A stretch of 42,360 nt of DNA from Burkholderiaceae bacterium (lineage in GTDB: Bacteria; Pseudomonadota; Gammaproteobacteria; Burkholderiales; Burkholderiaceae_D): assembly GCA_018882935.1 (NCBI GenBank), contig VERA01000015.1, positions 1 through 42,360 on the forward strand, read 5' to 3'. The position numbers and the translations under genes were made by a program. Below are positions 7,625 through 15,852 of this stretch, piece after piece. Position 1 is the first letter of the stretch. Each line of letters opens with the position of its first letter. The notes below the pieces were generated by a model. That model was not told the origin of the DNA. It saw only the letters and a program-made list of their open reading frames with translations, and made no database searches.

Positions 7625-8122
7625 TTATTTTTCCGGCACCTGTGGCGACGGCAGATCCATGATCTTGATCTCCTGCTCATCTTTGCCCGGGTTTAACCAA
7701 CTTGGCCCTGTACCCTGACCCGATTTCGCCTCTGCTGTGCCCATCTGACTGATACCGCGCTGACCTTTTTTCATGCCCTCGTTAATACGCTCATGGAGTG
7801 CACGCATGTAGGGCAGCTTGTAACCACGCGGCTCGAGTTGACGTCTACCCTCTTCAATCGGTGTTACCCACAGATACAGCGCGCCTGCGTACTTCGGCGT
7901 TGGCTCCTCGACCACCGCAGCGATCAACAAGAAGCGCGCAGGTAAAGGGTCATTACTCGGGTAACCAACCACACTCATCACCGCGTTATAACCGTAAAAA
8001 TAGAACGCACAAACACCTAAGGTAAGCGCACCCTTGAGCCAGCGCGGCCAACTGGAAAATACCAGCGCCAGCGCAAATAAAAAAACAAATACCGCAAACG
8101 CGATAATCAGTGTCAGGGTCAT
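7625..8122 (-). CDS. Two-segment membrane protein of unknown function
   Basis: This is a 165-residue protein with two N-terminal hydrophobic segments (about 4-23 and 31-52) and a ~110-residue hydrophilic C-terminal part. The C-terminal part includes VVEEPTPKYAGALYLWV and PRGYKLPYMRALHERI and has a Gly/Ser/Pro-rich tail. Its ATG overlaps the stop of the ExbD-like gene by 4 nt (ATGA), and the lipoprotein gene follows after 1 nt, so it is clearly part of the same operon. It is probably an inner-membrane component of the same complex. I do not recognise a domain. Confidence 0.75.
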   Translation of the reverse strand: MTLTLIIAFAVFVFLFALALVFSSWPRWLKGALTLGVCAFYFYGYNAVMSVVGYPSNDPLPARFLLIAAVVEEPTPKYAGALYLWVTPIEEGRRQLEPRGYKLPYMRALHERINEGMKKGQRGISQMGTAEAKSGQGTGPSWLNPGKDEQEIKIMDLPSPQVPEK

Positions 8123-8751
8123 GTGAGCGACTTCGCTAAGGATTTCGGAATAGTGTTGACGTTGGTAACCGCGCCGCTGGGGTCAATCGTGAAACGCACA
8201 AAGGTCGCCTCTTTACCGCGCCCCTCGAGCGTGGCCTGGCCATAGAACACCACCTCGGCTTTGGGGTTCACCTTAATAACGGTCAGCGTCGCCTCAACCG
8301 GCTTACCGGCTTTCGGGTCGTTCAGCTCCAGCTCTTTGGTCTCGTAGTAATGCACATTCGCGACATACTCGCCGGGAATGATGCTGCGGATGGTGGTGAC
8401 CTCCTGCCGAATCGGATTCACCACTTTTTTACCGTTGACCATAATGGTGTTGTTGGAGTTACCGCGATCATCGCGATCGAGGTGCATCAAACCTGCCTCG
8501 CGATTTCGAAACCACACCACCTCACCCGAAGGACCTTGGGTCCACAGATCAAGATCATTCGGGTCATTATCTGGCCAGGATAATGTAATGATGAACTCGG
8601 CCTTGGCCGGTATATCACCACTTTTTTGCGCTTTCGGATTAATTGACAAGAATGCGATGATGAAGCAGAACACGAACGCGATCAGCATGTTGAACAACAT
8701 GTCGTACATCGGATCGACTTCTTGCTCACGTGATCGCTTGCGATTAGCCAT
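8119..8751 (-). CDS. ExbD/TolR-like protein with a DUF2135/YfaP-like periplasmic domain
   Basis: The protein has 210 residues. A short basic N-terminus is followed by EVDPMYDMLFNMLIAFVF and one transmembrane segment (about 14-38). Asp17 sits near the start of this helix, as the protonatable Asp does in ExbD and TolR (VTPxxDVxLxLLIFF). The periplasmic part differs from ExbD: ITLSWPDNDPNDLDLWTQ, PSGEVVWFRNR, LDRDDRG and PGEYVANVHYY resemble the beta-sandwich of DUF2135/YfaP-type proteins, which carry the D-x-D-L-x-V pattern. The neighbouring upstream gene encodes a TolQ/MotA-like channel subunit (11-nt gap), which supports an energy-transducing complex. The ATG at 8751 has no strong ribosome-binding site, suggesting coupling. 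The TM assignment is secure; the domain name is tentative. Confidence 0.7.
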   Translation of the reverse strand: MANRKRSREQEVDPMYDMLFNMLIAFVFCFIIAFLSINPKAQKSGDIPAKAEFIITLSWPDNDPNDLDLWTQGPSGEVVWFRNREAGLMHLDRDDRGNSNNTIMVNGKKVVNPIRQEVTTIRSIIPGEYVANVHYYETKELELNDPKAGKPVEATLTVIKVNPKAEVVFYGQATLEGRGKEATFVRFTIDPSGAVTNVNTIPKSLAKSLT

Positions 8752-8762
8752 AAAAAATCGTA

Positions 8763-9440
8763 TTACGCTTTGAATTGAAGGCCATGGCTTTGCGCGCGCG
8801 CGATCAGCTCATCTGCAAAACGGTCCAGCCGAGTCAGCTGCATACCCAACAGAATGTTCGCTACCAGTCCGACCATCGTGGTCAACAGCGCAACGCCTAG
8901 GCCGGTGGTCAGTTCGCGTAGCATGTCCTGCGCCTGCGACTGATCAAAGCTCTGCATGTGCCCGATCTGCATGGCCAGCATCGAGAAGCCGATCACCTTG
9001 CCGAGCAAACCTAATTTCAATTGAAGGCCATTTACCCACCACGCAGTGGAATGGGGCCCGTGGGTTTGCTCTGACAATAAATCCAGTGGCGCCGCCGCAT
9101 CCGCTGGCTTGGCGCGCAAGGCCTTCCAATAAGCCGATGCCCAGCATCCTTCTATCGGCGATGCAGAAGCATCACTGATCTGCTGCTCCAGACTTTGTCG
9201 TTGCCGGTCAAGCTCGCGGCTGCGGGTACCGCACCACGCGGTAGCGATACAGAAAATCACAATGATGATGAAGGTGATGCCGGTGGGATCAGACTGCAGC
9301 AGCAGCTGCCATACACCTTTCAAACCCAGTAGCCACGCTGCAAACAGAAACATGCCAATCAGCGTAAACCACTCGAACAAAATCGGCTCGATTTTGCTGC
9401 GCGGGCCCGACCAAGGCAACCGCAAGAAACGGATATTCAA
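8763..9440 (-). CDS. MotA/TolQ/ExbB-family proton channel subunit
   Basis: This protein has the MotA_ExbB architecture: hydrophobic segments at roughly 20-45 and 50-70, a cytoplasmic helical region, then LKLGLLGKVIGFSMLAMQIG and TTGLGVALLTTMVGLVANIL, the conserved last two helices whose Thr residues line the proton path. Proteins of this family form pentamers around a dimer of an ExbD/TolR/MotB partner and use the proton motive force. The partner here is the adjacent ExbD-like gene. I chose TTG at 9440 because AGGAGA lies just upstream; the longer GTG start at 9458 has its purine tract directly against the codon. The product is ~226 residues. It is the first gene of a four-gene packed operon. 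TonB or Pal genes are absent, so the system is not standard ExbBD-TonB or Tol-Pal. Confidence 0.85.
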   Translation of the reverse strand: MNIRFLRLPWSGPRSKIEPILFEWFTLIGMFLFAAWLLGLKGVWQLLLQSDPTGITFIIIVIFCIATAWCGTRSRELDRQRQSLEQQISDASASPIEGCWASAYWKALRAKPADAAAPLDLLSEQTHGPHSTAWWVNGLQLKLGLLGKVIGFSMLAMQIGHMQSFDQSQAQDMLRELTTGLGVALLTTMVGLVANILLGMQLTRLDRFADELIARAQSHGLQFKA

Positions 9441-9626
9441 TGTCTCTCCTGCTTGCACCCTCTACGCGCAAGAGGGCTTGTTTATTTTTATTTTGCTATT
9501 AATCTCCGGCGGCCTTCGCCAGAGAGGGATGAAGTCTCGCTATTCTATCTTTGCGCACGCCTGCCGGGTTTTCCCCTATTTAAAACAGGCTTTCTAGATC
9601 AATCTTTTTACATCAATCTTCTTACA

Positions 9627-10022
9627 TCAGGTCTTGGGGCCTGCATTCGGATCAAACCGGCAAACCAGAACAAAAATAGTCTCCTGTGGTGAATCCTCAG
9701 GCGGACGGGCCCACTCGCCGGGTGTTTCATCGACCTTCATCGCATCGCCAATACCCATGCGGTGCGGGTGTGATGAGTAGCGCAGCGTACGCACCGCACG
9801 CGCCGGGCAATCTACCTCCCATAACAACTTGACCGAGAGACTACCTTGTGATGTCGGCTCGCGATAGTCAATCAGCATCCACATTCGGGTGGTGTCACCG
9901 CCGGGACGGAAAAAATCGTTCAGGTAAATTGCCTCACCATCGTTAAAGTCGATCAGCTTCCACTCGGCGCGCGCCGGCATCAACCAACAGCACATTAGCA
10001 ACGCAAGCAGTAGTTTCCGCAT
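9627..10022 (-). CDS. Surface-adhesin E-like secreted protein
   Basis: ATG at 10022 (AGAG 8 nt upstream) gives 131 residues with a clear signal peptide (MRKLLLALLMCCWLMPARA). The mature protein follows the surface-adhesin-E pattern: EWKLIDFNDGEAIYLND at the start, a central MWMLIDYREP, LLWEVDCPARAVRTLRYSS, then GEWARPPEDSPQETIFVLVC. The two Cys residues (DC and VC) may form a disulfide. Family members are small periplasmic or surface proteins of unclear function, named after a Haemophilus adhesin. It lies 186 bp upstream of the TolQ-like gene on the same strand and may belong to that transcription unit. An upstream extension of the frame to 10094 was rejected because it buries the signal peptide. 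Confidence 0.72.
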   Translation of the reverse strand: MRKLLLALLMCCWLMPARAEWKLIDFNDGEAIYLNDFFRPGGDTTRMWMLIDYREPTSQGSLSVKLLWEVDCPARAVRTLRYSSHPHRMGIGDAMKVDETPGEWARPPEDSPQETIFVLVCRFDPNAGPKT

Positions 10023-10104
10023 AAACGGGCTCTTCAAGCAGGCGAAATAATCGATAACCCGAGACAAATCATACCAAGACCGCGAACACCCCACGACCGC
10101 AGCG

Positions 10105-10860
10105 CTAAATTGTTCGCCCCCCGTCGATGGGCATTTCCAAACCGGTCAGGAATTCAGCCGCTTCAGTGGCTAAAAATACTGCAGCCGCCGCCATATCCCG
10201 TGGCTCACACATACGCCCGAGCGGAATGGTCGATAAAAACTTGGCGCGGTTTTCTGGCGTGTCGGGCATACCCATGAAATCTTCGAGCAAGGCAGTCGCA
10301 CCCATGACCGGACATAATGCGTTCACGCGAATTTTGTCGGGTGCGAGCTCGACAGCCATGGCCTTCGACATTAAATTCACCGCACCTTTTGAGGCGTTGT
10401 ACCAGACCAAACCCGGGCGCGGCCGTATGCCAGCGGTCGATCCCACATTGATAATCAGGCCACCTTTACCACGCGCGCGCATCAGCGGCACAACTGCATG
10501 CGTCATGTGATAAATCGATTTGACGTTGACATTGAACACGCGGTCAAAGGTTTGCTCATCCACTTGCAGCAGGGGCTGATTGCGATGCGTGGTGCCGGCG
10601 TTATTAATCACGATATCCGGCACACCAAATGTATCAACACAGGCATTGACCATGGCCTCAACCGATGCGCCATTCGCGACGTCGGTGGTAATCGCCTTGG
10701 CATTGGCACCGAGCGCTTTCGCAACACGCTCTCCTGCTTCTGCGTTTATGTCTGCAACAATGACCTTGGCGCCTTCGCGTACATACGCCTCGGCCATGCC
10801 GGTACCAAATCCACTACCCGCGCCGGTGATGATCGCGACTTTTCCTGCAAGCTGTCCCAT
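10105..10860 (-). CDS. Short-chain dehydrogenase/reductase (SDR), classical type
   Basis: This is a 251-residue NAD(P)-dependent oxidoreductase. The start is fixed by a perfect GGGAGG 5 nt before the ATG at 10860, not the longer frame at 10881. The Rossmann motif TGAGSGFG is at 12-19 and NNAG at 86-89; the catalytic triad is Ser141, Tyr154 and Lys158 (YNASK). Asp37 at the end of the second beta-strand points to NAD(H) rather than NADP(H). The family includes 3-oxoacyl-ACP reductase-like and alcohol-oxidising enzymes, and the substrate cannot be read from the sequence. It follows the ALDH gene by 62 bp on the same strand. Together they suggest sequential alcohol and aldehyde oxidation of a compound taken up by the adjacent ABC importer. 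Confidence 0.9.
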   Translation of the reverse strand: MGQLAGKVAIITGAGSGFGTGMAEAYVREGAKVIVADINAEAGERVAKALGANAKAITTDVANGASVEAMVNACVDTFGVPDIVINNAGTTHRNQPLLQVDEQTFDRVFNVNVKSIYHMTHAVVPLMRARGKGGLIINVGSTAGIRPRPGLVWYNASKGAVNLMSKAMAVELAPDKIRVNALCPVMGATALLEDFMGMPDTPENRAKFLSTIPLGRMCEPRDMAAAAVFLATEAAEFLTGLEMPIDGGRTI

Positions 10861-10922
10861 AGGGCCTCCCAAACCATTCACTATTTTTATTAGCCGAAAT
10901 ACAGAGCGACTGTTTTAATCAA

Positions 10923-12356
10923 CTAGCCGTGATGCAGAACCACTGTTTTCGTGGTGCTGAATTCCTCGAGCGCGATAAAGCCTTTCTCTCGCCCGTGCCC
11001 GCTTCGTTTCATACCGCCAAACGGAAGCTCGACACCACCGCCCGCGCCGTAGCAGTTAATAAATACCTGACCGCTCTGGATACGCTTCGCAAGCCGTGCC
11101 TGTCTACCGCCATTTTCGGTCCAGATACCGGCAACCAATCCGTACTCAGTAGCATTCGCAAGTTGTACCGCATCTTCTTCATCTTTAAATGCCATGGCCG
11201 AGAGTACCGGGCCGAATACTTCCTTGCACGCCAATCGGTGATCTCGGGGTACCGCACCAAATAATGCCGGTGCGACGAAGTAGCCTTCCTTGGCGCAGCC
11301 GTCGGCAATACTTCCCTCGGCTAATAATGGCACACCGCTTTTCACCGCGTCGTCGATAAATCCGCGTACACGCTGATATTGTTTTTGATTGACGATCGGG
11401 CCGCAATCCAGATCCATCTCGGGCGTGCCGACTTTGACGTGGCGAAATGCGTCGGCAACACGCGCAACGAACTGATCGTAAATTGTTTGCTGGATGAGCA
11501 AGCGACTACCCGCGGAGCAGGTCTGCCCGGCATTTTGTGTAATTGCCTTGATGATGATGGGTAGCGCCTTATCGAGATCGGCATCGTCAAACACAATCTG
11601 CGGCGATTTACCACCAAGCTCGAGTGTGCAGGCAACCGCATTCGCTGCGGTGGATTGCTGTACCAACGCGCCCACCTCTGGCGAACCTGTAAAGCTGGCG
11701 AAGTTGATGTCCGGGTGCGCAGTAAGCGCGGCGCCCGCCTCGTGTCCGTAACCGGTGACGAGATTCAAGGCACCCGGTGGCAAGCCGGCTTCCATCAGCA
11801 GCTGCGCCAACTTCAAGCCTGACATGCAGGCATCTTCGGAAGGCTTCAGTACCACCGCATTACCTGCTGCCAGTGCGGGCGCAACGGTGCGCCCAAACAT
11901 CTGCGCGGGATAGTTCCAGGGAATGATGATGGCCACCACACCATGTGGCTCATAAACCAGCTGCACGTTATAGCCATTGAGATAAGGTATCTGGGTACCG
12001 TGCAGTTTGTCGGCAGCACCACCAAAGAATTCGAAGTAGCGCGCAACTGCAACTACATCAGCGCGCGCTACTGATAATGGTTTACCGGTATCGCGCAACT
12101 CGATTTGCGCAATCTCTTCGGCATGTTGCACGATTAAATTACCGGCCTTGGTCAGAATTCGGCCGCGCTCGGTCGCCGTTAAATTACCCCACGCGCCATT
12201 CATTGCGGTGCGTGAAGATTTTACTGCGCGATCAATATCTTCTGCGGTGCCGCGATCAATCGTGGCGTAGGGCTTGGCATCGCATGGGTTAATCACATCG
12301 ATGGTTTGTCCGCCAGTGGCAGATGTCCATTCGCCATGAATCAGCAAACTCGGCAT
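10923..12356 (-). CDS. NAD(P)-dependent aldehyde dehydrogenase (betaine/phenylacetaldehyde-type ALDH)
   Basis: This 477-residue protein is full length for the ALDH superfamily. Key residues are Asn148 (PWNYP, oxyanion hole), Lys171 (KPSE, cofactor), Glu246 (LELGGKSP, general base) and catalytic Cys280 (GQTCSAGSR). FTGSPEVG and PFGGMKRSGHGREKG are standard ALDH motifs. GGAGA lies ~6 nt before the ATG. It sits downstream of livF and upstream of the SDR. The 133-bp gap to livF holds a phased three-copy repeat, so it may have its own regulated promoter. Substrate specificity is unknown; the motifs are shared by betaine-, amino- and aryl-aldehyde dehydrogenases. Confidence 0.92.
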   Translation of the reverse strand: MPSLLIHGEWTSATGGQTIDVINPCDAKPYATIDRGTAEDIDRAVKSSRTAMNGAWGNLTATERGRILTKAGNLIVQHAEEIAQIELRDTGKPLSVARADVVAVARYFEFFGGAADKLHGTQIPYLNGYNVQLVYEPHGVVAIIIPWNYPAQMFGRTVAPALAAGNAVVLKPSEDACMSGLKLAQLLMEAGLPPGALNLVTGYGHEAGAALTAHPDINFASFTGSPEVGALVQQSTAANAVACTLELGGKSPQIVFDDADLDKALPIIIKAITQNAGQTCSAGSRLLIQQTIYDQFVARVADAFRHVKVGTPEMDLDCGPIVNQKQYQRVRGFIDDAVKSGVPLLAEGSIADGCAKEGYFVAPALFGAVPRDHRLACKEVFGPVLSAMAFKDEEDAVQLANATEYGLVAGIWTENGGRQARLAKRIQSGQVFINCYGAGGGVELPFGGMKRSGHGREKGFIALEEFSTTKTVVLHHG

Positions 12357-12389
12357 AGCATTCTCCAGGGGTATTTAGTCGGCAAGTAG

Positions 12390-12451
12390 ATCCGGTGAGT
12401 GATAAATTAGATTCGGTGAGTGAAAAGTAAATTCGGTAAGTGATACTTCGG
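12390..12451. repeat. Three phased ~20-bp repeats upstream of the ALDH gene
   Basis: Degenerate copies of ATTCGGTGAGTGA begin at 12390, 12411 and 12431, spaced 21 and 20 bp, about two helical turns. Further partial copies (GGCAAGTAG, CTTCGGTAACT) flank them. They sit 35-95 bp upstream of the ALDH start, where an operator array would be expected. They could also be a simple tandem duplication. Confidence 0.5.
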
Positions 12452-12489
12452 TAACTATTCAAAGATGCGCTTGCTCGCTTGCTGCCTGC

Positions 12490-13161
12490 TCAGGACGTTT
12501 CAACCGGACTGCTTTGCAGTTCGCCACGTTCAAGCGTTAACGTATCGTCGGGAAGATCGCGCAGCAAGCTGCGGTTTGATTCAGTCACGATAATGCAGAG
12601 GGATTTATCACTCAGATGCAGTCGCTGCAAAGACTCTGCGTACTGGTTCGCCAGCACGGGTGCCAAACCTTGAAACGGCTCATCCAGCAACACGTAACGG
12701 GTACCCACCATCAGCGCGCGACCCAGCGCGGCCATTTTGCCTTGGCCGCCAGACAGCGCAGCGCCCGAGCGGCTGAGCATAGGCGCGAGCTGTGGCACCA
12801 CATCAATCACGCGCTCAAGACGCTGCGCTATCTCGCGCTGAGGTAAACCAAGCACCTCACAGGGTAGCCGCAGGTTTTCTTCTACGCTGAAGGTCGGGTA
12901 GATCACACGATCCTCCGGCGCGTAGCCCAGGCCAAGCGATGGCCGGCGATGCCCGGGTGCGCCACCGAGATCTATCCCATCGAGCGTGATCCTCCCTGCC
13001 GATATCGGTAACAGCCCCATGATGGCGCGCAGCAGCGTGGTCTTGCCAGCGCCATTGCGACCGACCACCGCGATCAGCTGCCCCGGCGGTAGCACCAGCT
13101 CGATCTCGCGCAGAACCGTGATGCCTGCGATGCGTGCGCTGATTTTGTGCAGTTTCAGCAT
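12490..13161 (-). CDS. livF: Branched-chain-type ABC transporter ATPase (LivF-like)
   Basis: This is one of two cytoplasmic ATPases of a HAAT-family importer. Walker A is GRNGAGKTT, the signature is LSGGQGKM (Gly-Lys in place of the usual Gln-Gln), and Walker B is YVLLDEPFQGLAP. The H-loop region reads IIVTESN, in keeping with LivF proteins that lack the usual His. I chose ATG at 13161, immediately after the livG stop, giving 223 residues; a GTG at 13170 overlapping livG by 8 nt is the alternative. It is the last transporter gene before the ALDH. Confidence 0.9.
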   Translation of the reverse strand: MLKLHKISARIAGITVLREIELVLPPGQLIAVVGRNGAGKTTLLRAIMGLLPISAGRITLDGIDLGGAPGHRRPSLGLGYAPEDRVIYPTFSVEENLRLPCEVLGLPQREIAQRLERVIDVVPQLAPMLSRSGAALSGGQGKMAALGRALMVGTRYVLLDEPFQGLAPVLANQYAESLQRLHLSDKSLCIIVTESNRSLLRDLPDDTLTLERGELQSSPVETS

Positions 13162-13162
13162 C

Positions 13163-13906
13163 TCAGTCACCGATCACGTTAGCGCGAATCTCGGGGTCGG
13201 CAAGTACCTGCGCCGGCGGGCCATCTGCCGCAATACGGCCTGCAATCCAGGCGGCGACCCGCGTTGAGTATTCAGACACAATATCAACATCGTGCTCGAC
13301 AAAAATCGCGCTCACTTGTTGCTCATCCAGCGCACGCATAATGGTCGCCATCAGACCATGTTTTTCTTCGCTCGATACACCCGAGGTAGGCTCATCAAGA
13401 ATCAGCAAACGCGGACGCATTACCAGCGCCATCGCAATATCGAGTAGCTTGCGCTGCCCTTCGGGTAATGCGCTGGCCATGTCATGCGCGCGCTGGCTTA
13501 ATCCCACCATGTCGAGTACATGGTCAACATCGGCAGGGTCAACAGCGTCTTGCAGCGCTGTCCAGATACGCAAACGGTTCTTTTTTCCGGCAGCAGCGAT
13601 GCACACGCAATCTCGCACCGAGTGCTCATTAAATAACTGCGGCAGCTGAAACGATCGCACCATACCGCGCAAGGCAATCGCTCGCGGCGCCAAGCCGGTG
13701 ACCTCATGCCCTTCAAAAAAAACCTGACCCGCTTGCGGTTGAATTAGACCAGTGCAAATATTAATGAAGGTGGTTTTACCGGCACCGTTTTGTCCGATGA
13801 CAGCGAGTCGCTCACCCGCGCGCAAAGAAAAATTAATATGGTCTGCCACCACAACAGCGCCGAACGCGAGCTGCAAGTCTTTGGTCTGTAATAGCACATC
13901 GCTCAT
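13163..13906 (-). CDS. livG: Branched-chain-type ABC transporter ATPase (LivG-like)
   Basis: This 247-residue ATPase has Walker A GQNGAGKTT, Walker B LLILDEPTSGVS and H-loop FVEHDVDIV. The signature reads LPEGQRKLLDIAMAL; LivG proteins usually show LxxGxQRxLEIARAL, so the consensus is loosened. Its start overlaps the livM stop by 4 nt (ATGA), showing translational coupling. It pairs with LivF to drive import through LivH/LivM. Confidence 0.92.
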   Translation of the reverse strand: MSDVLLQTKDLQLAFGAVVVADHINFSLRAGERLAVIGQNGAGKTTFINICTGLIQPQAGQVFFEGHEVTGLAPRAIALRGMVRSFQLPQLFNEHSVRDCVCIAAAGKKNRLRIWTALQDAVDPADVDHVLDMVGLSQRAHDMASALPEGQRKLLDIAMALVMRPRLLILDEPTSGVSSEEKHGLMATIMRALDEQQVSAIFVEHDVDIVSEYSTRVAAWIAGRIAADGPPAQVLADPEIRANVIGD

Positions 13907-14847
13907 GACTGGCCTCGTGATTTTTCCGATGCCGCATCAAGCAAAGCCGAGACGCCGCGCGGCGCCAGAAACACAATGGCAATCAATACACAGCCCAGTA
14001 CCAGTTGCCATGCACCGGTCAGGTACGCTGCTGCAAACAGCTTCACAAATTCGAAAATACCGGCGCCAATAAATGCACCGACCGGATGACCAACACCACC
14101 AAGAATAGCCACAAAAATAATTTCGCCTGAGCGTACCCAGTATCCCATTTCGGGTGTCACCAAGCCCTGCGCGATGGCGAAAATGGCGCCGGACAAACCG
14201 CATAGCGTGGCAGAAAAAATATAGCCTACCCATAGCGCCTTGTAGGCTGAAATGCCGACGTACTCGAGCCGGGTTTCATTGGTTTTGATCGCAGCAAGCG
14301 CCTGCCCTGCGACTGAGCGCTGGTAGCGTCGTACCAGCCAGCCCGTTATCAGCGCCAGTAGCACGCTTAATAGCAGAAGCACCGTCTCGAATGTATCGCG
14401 GTCGAGTGCCATACCAAAGAATGGTGCACGCTCAATTCGCAGCCCATCGGTACCACCGGTGATATGAAAAAATTTACCGAGTACGGCATACAGCACCATC
14501 GACAGCGCAAGATTCAGCATACCGAAAAAGATTGCGCGATAGCGCACCACGAATGACCCTACCACCACACCCAGCAGTAAACCAGTGCCGGCACCGACCA
14601 GCAGCAGCAAGGCACTGTCGAGTTGCGGCCACTGGCGCGCCGCAAACGCCACGGCATAGCCACCCGAGCACATGAACATGGCGTGACCAAACGATATTTG
14701 GCCCGATACGATCAAAATCGAAATACCCAGCGCAGCAATACCAAATGCCGTACCCAGAATAAAAGGCGTCTTTAGCCAAGGCAGTGCAGCCGGTAGCGCT
14801 AGTGCCAGTAGCGCGAGCACAATCACCAATTGCGTAGGACGTGACAT
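13903..14847 (-). CDS. livM: Branched-chain-type ABC transporter permease (LivM-like)
   Basis: This is a 314-residue inner-membrane permease with about 8-10 hydrophobic segments. It contains typical LivM features: LNLALSMVLYAVLGKFFHITGGTDGL, the coupling region ALAAIKTNETRLEYVGISAYKALWVGYIFSA (shown here as motifs AIKTNETRLEY and YVGISAYKAL), and GGVGHPVGAFIGA. It starts at the livH stop (1-nt overlap) and overlaps livG by 4 nt. Confidence 0.92.
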   Translation of the reverse strand: MSRPTQLVIVLALLALALPAALPWLKTPFILGTAFGIAALGISILIVSGQISFGHAMFMCSGGYAVAFAARQWPQLDSALLLLVGAGTGLLLGVVVGSFVVRYRAIFFGMLNLALSMVLYAVLGKFFHITGGTDGLRIERAPFFGMALDRDTFETVLLLLSVLLALITGWLVRRYQRSVAGQALAAIKTNETRLEYVGISAYKALWVGYIFSATLCGLSGAIFAIAQGLVTPEMGYWVRSGEIIFVAILGGVGHPVGAFIGAGIFEFVKLFAAAYLTGAWQLVLGCVLIAIVFLAPRGVSALLDAASEKSRGQS

Positions 14848-15752
14848 CAGACCCGCCTCGCCTGCGCGACCGAAAACAAACCCTGCGGACGAAACAGCAG
14901 CACCAGTACCATGATCAGGAAAGGTACCAACACCTCGATCTCAGGTAACAGATACACCGTGAATGAACGCGCCAACCCGATTAACAGCGCGGCCACCAGC
15001 GCACCTTCAATCTGACCCAACCCTGCAGTAGCCACCACCGCAAACGACAGCACGATCATTTCGCCACCAATACCCGGCACCCAAGACACTGTCGGTGACG
15101 CCAAGGCACCGGCCAACGCGCCGAGCACTGCGCTGACCACAAAGGTGAGCAATGAAATACGCCGCACATTAATACCCAGCGCAGTCGACATCTCGCGATG
15201 GTGCGACACCGCGACAATCTGTCGGCCCATACTGGAGAATTTAAGGAAACTACGCAGCGCAATAAACACCGTAAGCGCAATACCCGGTAGCAGTAGCAAC
15301 TGGTAGCGGGTATAGGTAATACCCAGTACATCAATGGTGCCCAGATAATTCACGATCTCGGACACGAAGTAAGGCTGCGTGCCCCACACCAGGCGCTGAC
15401 AGTCTTCAAAAATCATGAACGCTGAAAATGTGATCAGCAACTGCAGGATGGGGTCTTTTTGATAGATGCGCTGCATTAAGGTGGTTTCCATCAGCCCACC
15501 AAACACGCAACCGATAATGATCGCGGCCAGCGGCAGGATAAGCAGCGACCAGGCGGGCGAGGCGCCGTGCGCACTTGCCCACAGGCCGAGGCTGGCCGCC
15601 ATATACCCGCCCAGCGCATAAAAACTGCCATGCGCCATGTTGACGATGTTCATAACGCCGAACACCAATGTCATGCCCAGCGCAACCAGGAACAACACTG
15701 CTGCTTGCGACAGCCCGTCCATTAACGCAAGAACAATCATCTCTTGTGGCAT
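14847..15752 (-). CDS. livH: Branched-chain-type ABC transporter permease (LivH-like)
   Basis: This 301-residue integral membrane protein has the LivH hallmarks: GLSQAAVLFLVALGMTLVFG, VMNIVNMAHGSFYALGGY near the N-terminus, and the C-terminal GLGQIEGALVAALLIGLARS. It partners LivM in the membrane. It is separated from the binding-protein gene by 100 bp that contain a strong hairpin, so its expression can be set lower than that of the binding protein. Confidence 0.92.
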   Translation of the reverse strand: MPQEMIVLALMDGLSQAAVLFLVALGMTLVFGVMNIVNMAHGSFYALGGYMAASLGLWASAHGASPAWSLLILPLAAIIIGCVFGGLMETTLMQRIYQKDPILQLLITFSAFMIFEDCQRLVWGTQPYFVSEIVNYLGTIDVLGITYTRYQLLLLPGIALTVFIALRSFLKFSSMGRQIVAVSHHREMSTALGINVRRISLLTFVVSAVLGALAGALASPTVSWVPGIGGEMIVLSFAVVATAGLGQIEGALVAALLIGLARSFTVYLLPEIEVLVPFLIMVLVLLFRPQGLFSVAQARRV

Positions 15753-15812
15753 GGCTCAGGCTTGCACTCGTTGCAGTGATTACAGTGATTTAAACGAAGG
15801 ATAGTTCGACAG

Positions 15813-15846
15813 TGTCCGCAGCAGCGCTCGCTGCCTGCTGCGGACA
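15813..15846 (-). promoter_or_regulatory. Intercistronic hairpin between binding-protein and permease genes
   Basis: A 12-bp perfect stem (core GTCCGCAGCAG/CTGCTGCGGAC) with a 10-nt loop begins 7 nt after the binding-protein stop. No U tract follows on the minus strand, so it is more likely an mRNA 3'-stabilising element or partial attenuator than a terminator. Such hairpins are common after abundant binding proteins. Confidence 0.65.
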
Positions 15847-15852
15847 ATGCGA

